This document shows positions 8,986 to 17,098 of a DNA stretch of 64,000 bases, piece by piece; the first letter of the stretch is position 1, and the number at the start of each line of letters is the position of its first letter. The notes below the pieces were generated by a model. It was given only the letters and a program-made list of their open reading frames with translations. It did not search any database and was not told where the DNA came from. Position numbers and translations under genes: made by a program. The DNA is from Thalassospira profundimaris (GTDB taxonomy: Bacteria > Pseudomonadota > Alphaproteobacteria > Rhodospirillales > Thalassospiraceae), in assembly GCF_003326795.1 (NCBI RefSeq), contig NZ_JPWI01000001.1:372001-436000 (forward strand). The letters are read 5' to 3'.

Positions 8986-9068
8986 CCTCGTCGGGACCGC
9001 TTGCGCAAATCACCAGCCTGAAGGCTTTTTTCTGACCAAGACCGAAGACTCAAGGGAGCTAGACTTTA

Positions 9069-9560
9069 ATGGCCGAGAATACCACCGGTGCAGAAAGCGG
9101 CGCACAGCAGCAGCCAGCCGGCAATCCGATTACGATCCATACCCAGTACATCAAGGATCTTTCGTTTGAAAATCCGAATGCACCGGAAAGCGTTGCCCTG
9201 CAGCAGCAGCCAAAAATCAACATCGATGTCGATGTCGAGGCACGCACCACCCAGGATCAGAAACTTCACGAAGTGACCATCAAGATCAATGTCAAAGCAG
9301 ACGTTGGCGATAAAGTCGCTTTCATCGCAGAACTTCAGTATGGCTGTGTGGTCACCCTGAATGTTGCCGACGAACACCGTCTGCCGGTTCTGATGATCGA
9401 AGTTCCGCGCCTGCTGTTCCCCTATGTGCGCAAGATCATCGCAGACCTGACTGCCGATGGCGGCTTCCCGCCGCTGATGATGCAGCAGATTGATTTTGCT
9501 GATCTTTTCCGCAAGAAATTTGCAAAACAGATGGAAGGTCAGCCGGCTGGGAATGCCTGA
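9069..9560 (+). CDS. secB: protein-export chaperone SecB
   Basis: A 163-residue SecB, a cytosolic tetrameric chaperone that keeps preproteins unfolded and hands them to SecA. The core shows IHTQYIKDLSFENPNAP near residues 18-34, the INIDVDVEARTTQDQ strand, and the C-terminal FPYVRKIIADLTADGGFPPL motif, all hallmarks of alphaproteobacterial SecB. AGGGAG precedes the ATG at good spacing. It is close to hemJ/hemH/hemE, as is usual around the alphaproteobacterial origin. A strong bidirectional terminator separates it from convergent hemJ. Confidence 0.97.
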   Translation: MAENTTGAESGAQQQPAGNPITIHTQYIKDLSFENPNAPESVALQQQPKINIDVDVEARTTQDQKLHEVTIKINVKADVGDKVAFIAELQYGCVVTLNVADEHRLPVLMIEVPRLLFPYVRKIIADLTADGGFPPLMMQQIDFADLFRKKFAKQMEGQPAGNA

Positions 9561-9599
9561 TTGACCCAATCTGTTCTCTACTTGGTTCGATACCAAAAC

Positions 9600-9628
9600 A
9601 AAGGCCGCCAGTTTGGCGGCCTTTTTAT
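9600..9628. terminator. bidirectional terminator between secB and hemJ
   Basis: Perfect 10-bp stem AAAGGCCGCC (9600-9609) / GGCGGCCTTT (9615-9624), loop AGTTT. T runs follow it on the plus strand, and an A-rich flank upstream serves the minus strand. Confidence 0.9.
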
Positions 9629-9674
9629 TTTCATATCGTAATATTTAGACGCTATGCCGAATAGGCAATGCTGT

Positions 9675-10103
9675 TTAGAACGGACGCCCGATCACCATAA
9701 AGACCACAATGATCATAAGGACCGTCGGTACTTCGTTGAAAATACGATAGAATTTCTGGGATTTGGTATTGGCGTCGGCTTCAAATGCCCGACGATAACG
9801 GGCCAGCATCATATGGGCAATCGTCATCAGCACGACGCATAACAGCTTCACATGGAACCAGCCGTCGCTCATCACACCGGCAACATGGATCAGATATCCG
9901 CCAAATACCCAGCTTGCAATCATTGCCGGGTTCATGATGGCGCGCAAAAGACGCCGTTCCATGATCTTGAATTTCTCGCTGGCTTCCGAGCCCGGTTCAA
10001 CTTCACAGTGATAGACGTAAAGCCGCGGCAAATAGAGAAGCCCCGCCATCCAGGCAATGACACTGATGACATGCAGGGATTTTACAATGCTGTATGTATC
10101 CAT
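9675..10103 (-). CDS. hemJ: protoporphyrinogen IX oxidase HemJ
   Basis: A 142-residue, four-helix membrane protein of the HemJ/UPF0093 family, which oxidises protoporphyrinogen IX to protoporphyrin IX. The N-terminus has the conserved KSLHVISVIAWMAGLLYLPRLYVYH, seen here with H11 and the R-L-Y-V-Y-H motif; family work implicates a conserved histidine in heme binding. The middle carries E-R-R-L-L-R-A-I-M-N-P, and the C-terminus ends NEVPTVLMIIVVFMVIGRPF. It lies directly upstream of nothing else on its strand, but hemH and hemE follow in the same orientation to its right, giving a heme cluster beside the origin. Confidence 0.93.
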   Translation of the reverse strand: MDTYSIVKSLHVISVIAWMAGLLYLPRLYVYHCEVEPGSEASEKFKIMERRLLRAIMNPAMIASWVFGGYLIHVAGVMSDGWFHVKLLCVVLMTIAHMMLARYRRAFEADANTKSQKFYRIFNEVPTVLMIIVVFMVIGRPF

Positions 10104-10184
10104 CTCTCTCTTCTCTGACTGAACGGTCTGATGCTGTTGGCTTTACCAAACGTAGCGCGGAATTTTTCAAACCATAACAGCAAA

Positions 10185-10213
10185 CAGGCCAGTCCCAAAA
10201 CGGAACCGGCCTG
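10185..10213 (-). terminator. hairpin after hemH
   Basis: Inverted repeat CAGGCC (10185-10190) / GGCCTG (10208-10213) with an inner TCC/GGA pairing. On the minus strand it is followed by TTTGCTGTTAT. It lies just after the hemH stop. Confidence 0.5.
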
Positions 10214-10232
10214 AAATCATTTGCATTTTTAC

Positions 10233-11348
10233 CTATGCCCCGGCGGACTTGAGACCCGGCTGTTTGGCATTTGCACAGGAATGTTCATCCGGGCACCACC
10301 AGCCACGGCTTTCCACCGTGTAATCATCAGAGCCCTTTTTATCGAGTTCATGCTGTGTTTGTTTCACAACCGAAACAAGGCCATTGATGAATTTCGGATG
10401 GGAACAGACCGTGCGCACACGTTCATAGACCGGAACCTGCTTTTCATGGGCCAGTTCGCCATATTCGATGTCAAGTTCGACCAGGGTTTCCGAATGCTCG
10501 GTGACAAAGGCAATTGGCACAACAACGATGGCCTTGCCTTCGCGTCCGGCCCGTTCGATTTCATGTTCGGTCGACGGACCGATCCATTCCATCGGACCGA
10601 CCCGGCTTTGATAGCAGACATTCCAGTCCAGTCCCTCGATCGCCATCTTTTCGACCACGGCGGCCGATGTTTTTTCGATCTGCGACTGATAGGGGTCGCC
10701 ACGCTTGGTAATCACTGCCTTGGGCACGCCATGGGCCGAAAACAGGACACGCGGCTTATCAATGCCAAGTTCGACCGTTTTGGCCAATGCCCGGTCATAA
10801 CCTTCGCGGATCATCTCGGCTGATGCCTCGACAAAGCCCGGATTGGTCGGGTAGCAACAGGCGGTCTTGATCGGTGCAGTCAGGCCAACCTTGTGACAGG
10901 CCCGTTTCCAGTCCTTGACCGATGATCCGCTGGTCGTGGTCGAGAATTGCGGATAAAGCGGCAGCAATATCTGCTCATCGGCACCCCATGCCTTGACCGC
11001 TTGCGCACTTTCATCGGCAAACGGTTTCCAATAGCGCATGGCGATAAAGCAACGGTTTTCATAGCCGTCATCTTCGGAATTCAGGGCTGCCTGCAAGGCA
11101 TCCGCCTGTTCCCGGGTGAGTTCCAGAAGCGGTGACTTTCCGCCGATATGATCATAGATCTCGCGGGCAATCGGTGCGCGACGGCGCGAAATCAGTTTGG
11201 CCAGCAAAAACCGGAACGGATTGGGCAGGCTGATGATCGCCGGATCATTGAACAGATTGAACAGAAACGGTTCGACGGCTTCCGGGCTGTCCGGGCCGCC
11301 AAGATTGAAAAGAACAATGGCGCGTTTCTTGCGCGTCGTCTCGGACAT
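10233..11348 (-). CDS. hemH: ferrochelatase
   Basis: A 371-residue ferrochelatase that inserts Fe(II) into protoporphyrin IX, the last step of protoheme synthesis. N-terminal VLFNLGGPDSPEAVEPFL is the family start. The catalytic region contains LFSAHGVPKAVITKRGDPY with the metal-handling histidine. The second active-site element FVTEHSETLVELDIEY carries the conserved acidic residues. A C-terminal extension with several cysteines (CPDEHSCANAKQ) recalls the ferrochelatases that bind a 2Fe-2S cluster, but only part of such a ligand set is seen. It is separated by ~200 bp from hemE. Confidence 0.97.
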   Translation of the reverse strand: MSETTRKKRAIVLFNLGGPDSPEAVEPFLFNLFNDPAIISLPNPFRFLLAKLISRRRAPIAREIYDHIGGKSPLLELTREQADALQAALNSEDDGYENRCFIAMRYWKPFADESAQAVKAWGADEQILLPLYPQFSTTTSGSSVKDWKRACHKVGLTAPIKTACCYPTNPGFVEASAEMIREGYDRALAKTVELGIDKPRVLFSAHGVPKAVITKRGDPYQSQIEKTSAAVVEKMAIEGLDWNVCYQSRVGPMEWIGPSTEHEIERAGREGKAIVVVPIAFVTEHSETLVELDIEYGELAHEKQVPVYERVRTVCSHPKFINGLVSVVKQTQHELDKKGSDDYTVESRGWWCPDEHSCANAKQPGLKSAGA

Positions 11349-11555
11349 AGGATTATCCTTACATGGCGTTTTGACCAGTTCCGTCCAACCGGAAATCTCG
11401 TCAATGGATAAACCCGTCCCGCTCCGTGCCCTATATTGGTCAAACAGGGTGGATACGCAACGGATTTAACCCATCATACGCATTGAATTTTCCAATCGAT
11501 TTGATTGATTTCAATAATCACGAAATAAAATGCAGTCATTGTCTGCACTTGATGC

Positions 11556-12590
11556 TTATTGATTGCGGATAAACTTCACCAGTTTCTCGACATTTTCCGG
11601 CGGCGTTTCAGGCGTAATGCCGTGACCAAGGTTAAAGATAAACGGCCCGTTGCCCAGCGTATCAAGAATCCGTCTGGTCTCGGCAAGCATCGCATCTCCA
11701 CCGGTGATCAGATACATCGGATCAAGATTGCCCTGTACCGGGCCCAGTTTCTGAAGATTTTCTGCCACCCAATCAAGCGGAACCCCGCTATCAAGGCCAA
11801 CACCGGTCACACCGGTCTGGTTTTTAAAATCAATCAGATGTAAACCGGCCCCGCGCGGGAAGCCGATAATCGGCAAATCCGGGTGGACCGCCCGCAAATT
11901 GGCAACAATCTGTCTGGTCGGTTCGATCACCCAGCGCTTGAAGCCGGTTTCAGAAAGCACACCGCCCCAGGTTTCAAACAGCTGGATGCATTCGGCCCCG
12001 GCTTCGACCTGTTTGAGCAGATATTGTGTGGTGGCCTCAACCAGAATGTCGATCAGCTGGGCAAAGCCGTCCGGATCGCCATAGGCAAAGCGACGGATAT
12101 TGGCAAAATCCTTGGACCCCTTGCCTTCGACCATATAGGTCGCAACGGTCCATGGGGCGCCAGCAAAGCCGATGAGGGCCGTGTGCGACGGGATGGCTGC
12201 CGAAAGCTTCGAGACCGTCTCATAGACCGGTCCAAGCGTGTCATGGATGCCTTCGACCGAAAGTTTGCCAAGGCCCGAAGCATCGCGGATGGCCTCAAGC
12301 TGTGGGCCTTCTCCCTGCTTGAATGCCAAATGCTGCCCAAGTGCCTGCGGTATAACGAGGATATCGGAGAACAGAATTGCCGCATCGAAGTCATAGCGCC
12401 TGAGTGGCTGCAACGTAACTTCGCAGGCAAGATCGGGATTATAGCAAAGATCAAGAAATGATCCTGCTTCTCCACGGGTTGCACGGTATTCTGGCAGATA
12501 TCGACCTGCTTGGCGCATCAGCCAGATTGGCGGCACCGGCAAGGTTTCACCGCTAAGGGCGCGCAAGAAAGTCTTCGTGGTATTGAGCAT
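11556..12590 (-). CDS. hemE: uroporphyrinogen III decarboxylase
   Basis: A 344-residue HemE that decarboxylates the four acetates of uroporphyrinogen III to coproporphyrinogen III. Signature one is [17 protein letters not shown] (residues ~20-36), including the substrate-binding arginines. The second signature region [16 protein letters not shown] is present, as is the C-terminal [19 protein letters not shown]. The gene is transcribed away from the origin candidate that starts just upstream of its ATG. In Caulobacter and Rickettsia the replication origin also lies beside hemE, so this gene is a good positional marker. Confidence 0.98.
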   Translation of the reverse strand: MLNTTKTFLRALSGETLPVPPIWLMRQAGRYLPEYRATRGEAGSFLDLCYNPDLACEVTLQPLRRYDFDAAILFSDILVIPQALGQHLAFKQGEGPQLEAIRDASGLGKLSVEGIHDTLGPVYETVSKLSAAIPSHTALIGFAGAPWTVATYMVEGKGSKDFANIRRFAYGDPDGFAQLIDILVEATTQYLLKQVEAGAECIQLFETWGGVLSETGFKRWVIEPTRQIVANLRAVHPDLPIIGFPRGAGLHLIDFKNQTGVTGVGLDSGVPLDWVAENLQKLGPVQGNLDPMYLITGGDAMLAETRRILDTLGNGPFIFNLGHGITPETPPENVEKLVKFIRNQ

Positions 12591-12771
12591 CTGGTTTCCT
12601 GTTCGTCTGTCCCGATCGCTTTTTTATCTGGTTCCGGTCTTTGACCCGAGGACCAGGTGGCCAGTTTCGTTTCCGTGAATTTTGTCCTGGGAACTGAGCC
12701 AGGACGTTTTCCACGTTCTGCCTAACAAAACCTTATTTAATAAAAAAGGATGTTGTTTGTAGGTGGATACC

Positions 12772-12780
12772 TGTGGATAA
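12772..12780 (-). promoter_or_regulatory. DnaA box (perfect)
   Basis: TGTGGATAA, the complement of TTATCCACA, beside the AT-rich stretch of the origin candidate. Confidence 0.8.
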
Positions 12781-12804
12781 CAGGGATTAAATTTAGTGCA
12801 CAGT

Positions 12805-12813
12805 TTATTCACA
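12805..12813 (+). promoter_or_regulatory. DnaA box
   Basis: TTATTCACA matches TTWTNCACA. It lies 25 bp from the previous box and in the opposite orientation. Confidence 0.7.
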
Positions 12814-13042
12814 TTCCGACTCGGGAAAAATGATTCATCTCAAACGGGTTTGGGGAAAACTGTGTACGACTCCGAACGACTCCCAGACCTGAGCTTGGGA
12901 AAAGCCGATTTTGAATAACGGGGATAAGGTGAATAACACTGGTTTTTGCCTTCTTATCCCTGCTATTACGGGAAAAAATAATTACTTATCCCGGTCGGGA
13001 CAGACGCCTTGAGAAAGTTTGTATGAGGGGGAGGATAATTCC

Positions 13043-13051
13043 TGTGGAAAA
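13043..13051 (-). promoter_or_regulatory. DnaA box
   Basis: TGTGGAAAA, the complement of TTTTCCACA, matches TTWTNCACA. Confidence 0.65.
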
Positions 13052-13073
13052 AATCGGGCCGGAGTCGCTCCCG

Positions 13074-13092
13074 TTATCCACAATTGTCCACA
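13074..13092 (+). promoter_or_regulatory. DnaA box pair
   Basis: Perfect TTATCCACA at 13074-13082 is followed one base later by the near-match TTGTCCACA at 13084-13092, in the same orientation. Confidence 0.8.
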
Positions 13093-13270
13093 GGCCCGAC
13101 TCCGATTGCTTAACTCCGGGTTGGGCTAATATACCTTATCCGTCCGGTTAGTGATCGGAATATCGAACACCCAAATCCGGGTTTTAAAAAACTTGGAAAA
13201 ATCGCTTGGCGCGCAAAAAGTGGATAAAGCGGGCTTGCATTGCGAAAAGTGATCAAAAAACGGACAGCAT

Positions 13271-14095
13271 ATGGTCGAGACAGACAATATTTTTCATCTT
13301 CATCTGGTCTCGGACTCAACGGGCGAAACTGTTGACGGTGTCGCGCGCGCCTGTATTGCGCAATTTCCCGATGTGCGTGCCCATGAACATGTCTGGTCGC
13401 TGATCAGAACCGACGCCCAGCTGGCCCGTGTTCTGGCCGATATTGAACGCAATCCCGGCATTGTCCTTTACACCGTGTTTGACAGCGACATTCGCCGCAA
13501 ACTCGAAGAAGGCTGTCGCAGGCTTCAGGTGCCTCACAGTCACGTCCTTGATAATACCGTGACCATGATGGCCGGTTATCTTGGCCAGCAATCGCGGGGT
13601 CGTACCGGCGCCCTTCATAAAATGGACGAGGAATATTTCAGCCGGATCGAGGCAATTGATTACACCCTATCTCATGATGACGGGCAATCAGGCTGGGATC
13701 TTGAAGAGGCCGATGTAGTGATTGTCGGTGTGTCGCGAACATCGAAAACCCCAACTTCGGTCTATCTGGCCAATCGTGGCATCAAGACGGCCAATATTCC
13801 CTTTGTGCCCGGATGTCCGCTGCCGCCTGAACTTGATAAGCTCAAGAAGCCGCTGGTGGTCGGCCTGATCAAGGATGTTGATCAGCTGGTTTCGATCCGC
13901 AAAAACCGCCTTCGTCAGATCGAACGCGGCGAGGGCGGTGATTATGTTGATCCTGTGGCCGTGCGCGATGAAGTCCATCAGGCAAGACGCTATTTTACCG
14001 ATCGCGGCTGGAAGATTATCAATGTCACCCGCCGATCCATTGAAGAAACCGCTGCCATGATCCTGGCAACCATGTATGACCGGCGCGGTCACTAA
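13271..14095 (+). CDS. DUF299 kinase/phosphorylase regulating PPDK or PEP synthase
   Basis: A 274-residue bifunctional regulatory enzyme of the DUF299 (PDRP/PSRP) family. It uses ADP to phosphorylate and inactivate pyruvate phosphate dikinase or PEP synthase, and reverses this by phosphorolysis. The N-terminus HLHLVSDSTGETV is the family signature. A P-loop-like G153-V-S-R-T-S-K-T lies in the C-terminal half, followed by FVPGCPLPPEL. Whether the target is PPDK or PEP synthase cannot be told, because neither is in the window. This gene is the homologue of Rickettsia RP001, the right-hand neighbour of the origin. It starts a co-directional run with maf, aroE, coaE and dnaQ. Confidence 0.93.
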   Translation: MVETDNIFHLHLVSDSTGETVDGVARACIAQFPDVRAHEHVWSLIRTDAQLARVLADIERNPGIVLYTVFDSDIRRKLEEGCRRLQVPHSHVLDNTVTMMAGYLGQQSRGRTGALHKMDEEYFSRIEAIDYTLSHDDGQSGWDLEEADVVIVGVSRTSKTPTSVYLANRGIKTANIPFVPGCPLPPELDKLKKPLVVGLIKDVDQLVSIRKNRLRQIERGEGGDYVDPVAVRDEVHQARRYFTDRGWKIINVTRRSIEETAAMILATMYDRRGH

Positions 14096-14123
14096 CGGAC
14101 TTTCGAACAGGATATAAAGACTT

Positions 14124-14723
14124 ATGAACCATCGGCTTATTCTGGCTTCCAGCAGCAAGACCCGTCACGCCATGCTGACTAATGCAGGTGTCGCCTGCGA
14201 AGCAGTCGCCTCGATGATTGACGAGGAAGGCTATAAACAATCGATGAAGGCCGAAGGGGCCAGTGCGGCCGAAGCCGCTGAAACACTGGCGGAAATGAAG
14301 GCGCTGCGCATGTATCGTCAGCAGCCTGACGGCATCGTGATTGCTGCTGACCAGATGCTTGAATGCAATGGCATCTGGTTTGACAAGCCGCGCGACCGTG
14401 ACAATACAAGAGCACAGCTTTTGGCCCTGCGGGGTAAAACCCATCAGCTGGTTTCAGCCGCTGTTATATATAAGGAAGGGTCACGCATCTGGGGCACAAT
14501 TGATACCGCCCATCTGACGATGCGCAATTTCAGCGATGAATGGCTTGAAGATTATCTTGATGCCGCCGGTGAAGAGATTTTCAATTGCGTTGGCGGCTAT
14601 CAGCTTGAAGGCATTGGTGCGCAGCTCTTTACCGAAGTGCGCGGCGACTATTTCACGGTTCTTGGCTTGCCGTTATTGCCACTGATCGGTTTCTTGCGCG
14701 ATCATGGCGTGCTCAAGGCATAA
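14124..14723 (+). CDS. maf: Maf-family nucleotide pyrophosphatase
   Basis: A 199-residue Maf protein, a house-cleaning nucleoside triphosphate pyrophosphatase. It starts with LILASSSKTRHAML, the nucleotide-binding loop; most Maf proteins have ASxSxxR here. The catalytic base region is IVIAADQMLE with D76. The Q in ADQ is typical of this alphaproteobacterial subgroup. The C-terminal GGYQLEGIGAQLF and GDYFTVLGLPLLPLI motifs are conserved. It lies 28 bp after the DUF299 gene, probably in the same transcript. Confidence 0.93.
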   Translation: MNHRLILASSSKTRHAMLTNAGVACEAVASMIDEEGYKQSMKAEGASAAEAAETLAEMKALRMYRQQPDGIVIAADQMLECNGIWFDKPRDRDNTRAQLLALRGKTHQLVSAAVIYKEGSRIWGTIDTAHLTMRNFSDEWLEDYLDAAGEEIFNCVGGYQLEGIGAQLFTEVRGDYFTVLGLPLLPLIGFLRDHGVLKA

Positions 14724-14747
14724 AAAGCACTTTGCCAAGCCTTGTGG

Positions 14748-14816
14748 ACTCCCGCCTTCGCGGGAGTGACGGTTTTGGAAAAATCTTCTTTTTCGTCGTG
14801 CCCGCTCAGGCGGGCA
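14748..14816. repeat. pair of GC-rich palindromic elements between maf and aroE
   Basis: Two separate perfect hairpins: ACTCCCGC-CTTC-GCGGGAGT (14748-14767) and TGCCCGC-TCAG-GCGGGCA (14799-14816), separated by a T-rich stretch. Their form, with the trailing GTGAC and CATCCATG, resembles dispersed intergenic palindromes common in alphaproteobacterial genomes. The first hairpin may also act as a terminator for maf. Confidence 0.6.
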
Positions 14817-14892
14817 TCCATGCGGTTTGGCACATTATTTAAAACAAAACGAAAACCCGAATAACTCCCGTCAGGCAGGAAACTATCGCATC

Positions 14893-15759
14893 ATGACAGC
14901 CCGTATTCCGTACCGTACCCTTTCTGGAACCTCGCGTCTGGCCGGTGTGATGGGATGGCCGGTATCGCATTCCAAATCGCCGCGCCTGCATGGCTACTGG
15001 CTTGCGAAATACGGGATTGATGGCAGTTACATGCCCCTGCCGGTCGAGCCGGAAAACTTTCAGGCAGCATTGATGTCGCTTCGAAATCTGGGCTTTTCCG
15101 GGGTCAATGTCACCATCCCGCAAAAGGAAATGGCCATGCCCGAATGTGACGAGCTTTCGGACCGGGCACGTCGCATCGGGGCGGTCAATACCGTGACCTT
15201 TGCCAAGGATGGCAGGCTTTTGGGTGATAATACCGACGGGTTCGGCTTTATTGAAAACCTGCGTCAGGAAGCCCCCGGGATCGATTTTACATCCGGTCCG
15301 GCGGTGGTGCTGGGCGCGGGCGGGGCATCGCGCGCCATTCTGGTCGCTCTTCTTGACGAAGAAAGCCCCGAAATCAGGATTGCCAACCGCACCCGCAAAC
15401 GGGCCGAGGATGTGACACGCGAATTCAACGATCCGCGTCTCAAGGTCATTGACTGGCCCGTGTCACCCGAAGCCCTTTCCGACGTCGCGCTTCTGGTCAA
15501 TACGACAAGTCTTGGCATGGTCGGGCAGCCGAAACTCGATATCGACCTTGATGGTTTGCCGACATCGGCCCTTGTCACCGATATTGTCTATGCGCCACTG
15601 GTCACGGATCTTCTTGCCCAGGCGCGTGAGCGCGGCAACCCGATTGTCGATGGTCTTGGTATGTTGCTTCATCAGGCCCGACCGGGATTTCATCGCTGGT
15701 TCGGCATTGATCCGGAAGTTACCCAGGAACTGCGCGATTTCGTTCTTTCGCCTGATTAA
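14893..15759 (+). CDS. aroE: shikimate dehydrogenase
   Basis: A 288-residue AroE: NADP-dependent reduction of 3-dehydroshikimate to shikimate in aromatic amino acid synthesis. Shikimate-binding S-H-S-K-S-P is at ~26-31. The catalytic lysine lies in NVTIPQKE, followed by GAVNTV and DNTDGFGF. The Rossmann loop is GAGGASRAI. The C-terminal GLGMLLHQA motif is present. The ATG at 14893 follows CAGGAAAC; the upstream in-frame start at 14827 would add 22 polar residues out of line with the family. Confidence 0.96.
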   Translation: MTARIPYRTLSGTSRLAGVMGWPVSHSKSPRLHGYWLAKYGIDGSYMPLPVEPENFQAALMSLRNLGFSGVNVTIPQKEMAMPECDELSDRARRIGAVNTVTFAKDGRLLGDNTDGFGFIENLRQEAPGIDFTSGPAVVLGAGGASRAILVALLDEESPEIRIANRTRKRAEDVTREFNDPRLKVIDWPVSPEALSDVALLVNTTSLGMVGQPKLDIDLDGLPTSALVTDIVYAPLVTDLLAQARERGNPIVDGLGMLLHQARPGFHRWFGIDPEVTQELRDFVLSPD

Positions 15760-15780
15760 GCATATAAAGGTAATCCTGTT

Positions 15781-16365
15781 ATGGTGATATTGGGCTTAAC
15801 CGGGTCGATCGGGATGGGAAAATCGACGGCGGCATCGATGTTTCGTTTTCTTGGCGTGCCGGTCCATGATGCCGATGCAACCACCCATATCCTGATGGCA
15901 CCGGGCGGACTTGCCTTTGATCCGATTGCGGCGGCTTTTCCCGATATTATCAAAGATGGCAGGATTGACCGGCAGGCACTCGGCAAACGGGCATTTTCCG
16001 ATCCGGAAGTTCTTAAAAAACTCGAAGCGATTCTGCATCCGCTGGTGCGGGCGGCTGAAATCCGCTTTTTGCGCAGCCAGCAGATGCTGGGACGGTCTTT
16101 GGTGGTGCTGGATATCCCGCTTTTATATGAAACGGGCGGTGAACAACGCTGTGATGCCGTTGCGGTTGTTTCCGCGCCGGGGTTTGTTCAACGTCAGCGT
16201 GTTCTTGCACGACAAGGGATGACGGATGAAAAATTTTCCGCCATTCTGTCCAAACAGATGCCCGATATTGAAAAGCGCAAACGGTGCGATTATGTCATCC
16301 CGACAGGGTTGGGACGTGCGGTGACTTTTCAATATATTCAAGGCATTATTGACCAGTTAAGCTGA
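15781..16365 (+). CDS. coaE: dephospho-CoA kinase
   Basis: A 194-residue P-loop kinase for the last step of coenzyme A synthesis. The Walker A motif is GLTGSIGMGKST at residues ~5-16. The substrate helix HDADATTHIL and the LVVLDIPLLYETG region (Walker B-like D) are conserved. It starts 21 bp after aroE and ends 18 bp before dnaQ, giving the conserved aroE-coaE-dnaQ run. Confidence 0.96.
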   Translation: MVILGLTGSIGMGKSTAASMFRFLGVPVHDADATTHILMAPGGLAFDPIAAAFPDIIKDGRIDRQALGKRAFSDPEVLKKLEAILHPLVRAAEIRFLRSQQMLGRSLVVLDIPLLYETGGEQRCDAVAVVSAPGFVQRQRVLARQGMTDEKFSAILSKQMPDIEKRKRCDYVIPTGLGRAVTFQYIQGIIDQLS

Positions 16366-16383
16366 CCATCGGACCCAGATTTT

Positions 16384-17097
16384 ATGCGTGAGATTGTCCT
16401 CGATACCGAGACCACCGGCCTTGATCCCTATGCAGACCACCGCCTGGTGGAAATTGGCTGTATCGAACTGATCAATCACATGCCGACCGGGCGGCAATAT
16501 CACCAATATATCAATCCCGAGCGCCCGATGCCCAAAGAGGCCTTCGACGTTCACGGGCTTGGCGATGACTTCCTGAAAGACCAGCCGGTCTTTGCCGAGG
16601 TTGCCGATGATTTTATCGAATTCATTGGCGAGGATTCGGTTCTGGTCATTCACAATGCCGCCTTTGACATGAAGTTCCTGAATGCGGAACTTGAATGGTT
16701 GAACAAGCCGCGCATTGCCATGGACCGTGCGCTTGATACGGTGCAGATGGCGCGCAAAAAGTTTCCGGGATCCCCGGTCAGCCTTGATGCATTGTGCCGC
16801 CGTTTCAAGATCGACAACTCCAACCGTACCCTGCACGGGGCACTGCTTGACTCCGATCTGCTTGCCCGGGTCTATCTTGAACTTCTGGGCGGACGTCAGC
16901 ATGGTCTGTCACTTGATCCCAACGCACAGGATGGCGATGGCAATGATCAGGGCAATGGAAGACGCGTTCTTGGTCCGAAATCAAACCGGCTTGAACCGCG
17001 TCCGCATGTCATAAGTGAGGCAGAACTTGCCGCCCATCAGGCCTATATCGAAAGCAAGGTCAAAGACGCCCTTTGGTTAAAGAAACAAGAGGCGTGA
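16384..17097 (+). CDS. dnaQ: DNA polymerase III epsilon subunit (proofreading exonuclease)
   Basis: A 237-residue DEDDh 3'-5' exonuclease that proofreads for the replicative polymerase. Catalytic residues are D7 and E9 (LDTETTG), D95 (HNAAFDMKFL), H151 and D156 (LHGALLDSDLL). The C-terminal ~60 residues contain a polar linker and an RPHV...AHQAYIESKV segment, the type of tail that binds the alpha subunit and carries a clamp-binding site. The next gene begins one base after its TGA. Confidence 0.95.
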   Translation: MREIVLDTETTGLDPYADHRLVEIGCIELINHMPTGRQYHQYINPERPMPKEAFDVHGLGDDFLKDQPVFAEVADDFIEFIGEDSVLVIHNAAFDMKFLNAELEWLNKPRIAMDRALDTVQMARKKFPGSPVSLDALCRRFKIDNSNRTLHGALLDSDLLARVYLELLGGRQHGLSLDPNAQDGDGNDQGNGRRVLGPKSNRLEPRPHVISEAELAAHQAYIESKVKDALWLKKQEA

Positions 17098-17098
17098 T

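Larger units (their letters stand above)
12591..13270. other. candidate chromosomal replication origin (oriC)
   Basis: A 680-bp non-coding stretch between divergent hemE and the DUF299 kinase gene, the same neighbours that flank the origin in Caulobacter and were used to place it in Rickettsia. It holds eight copies of the DnaA-box core TTATCC or its complement (12775, 12922, 12954, 12986, 13033, 13074, 13136, 13222). Four match TTWTNCACA in full, and near-matches lie at 12707 and 13084. An AT-rich stretch around 12729-12750 and 12785-12800 could unwind. Six GANTC sites cluster at 12818-13102. No gene is supported inside it. Confidence 0.85.

Noticed and set aside
12591..13270. CtrA boxes (TTAA-N7-TTAA) in the origin as in Caulobacter
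   Set aside because: No full match was found; only loose partial matches.
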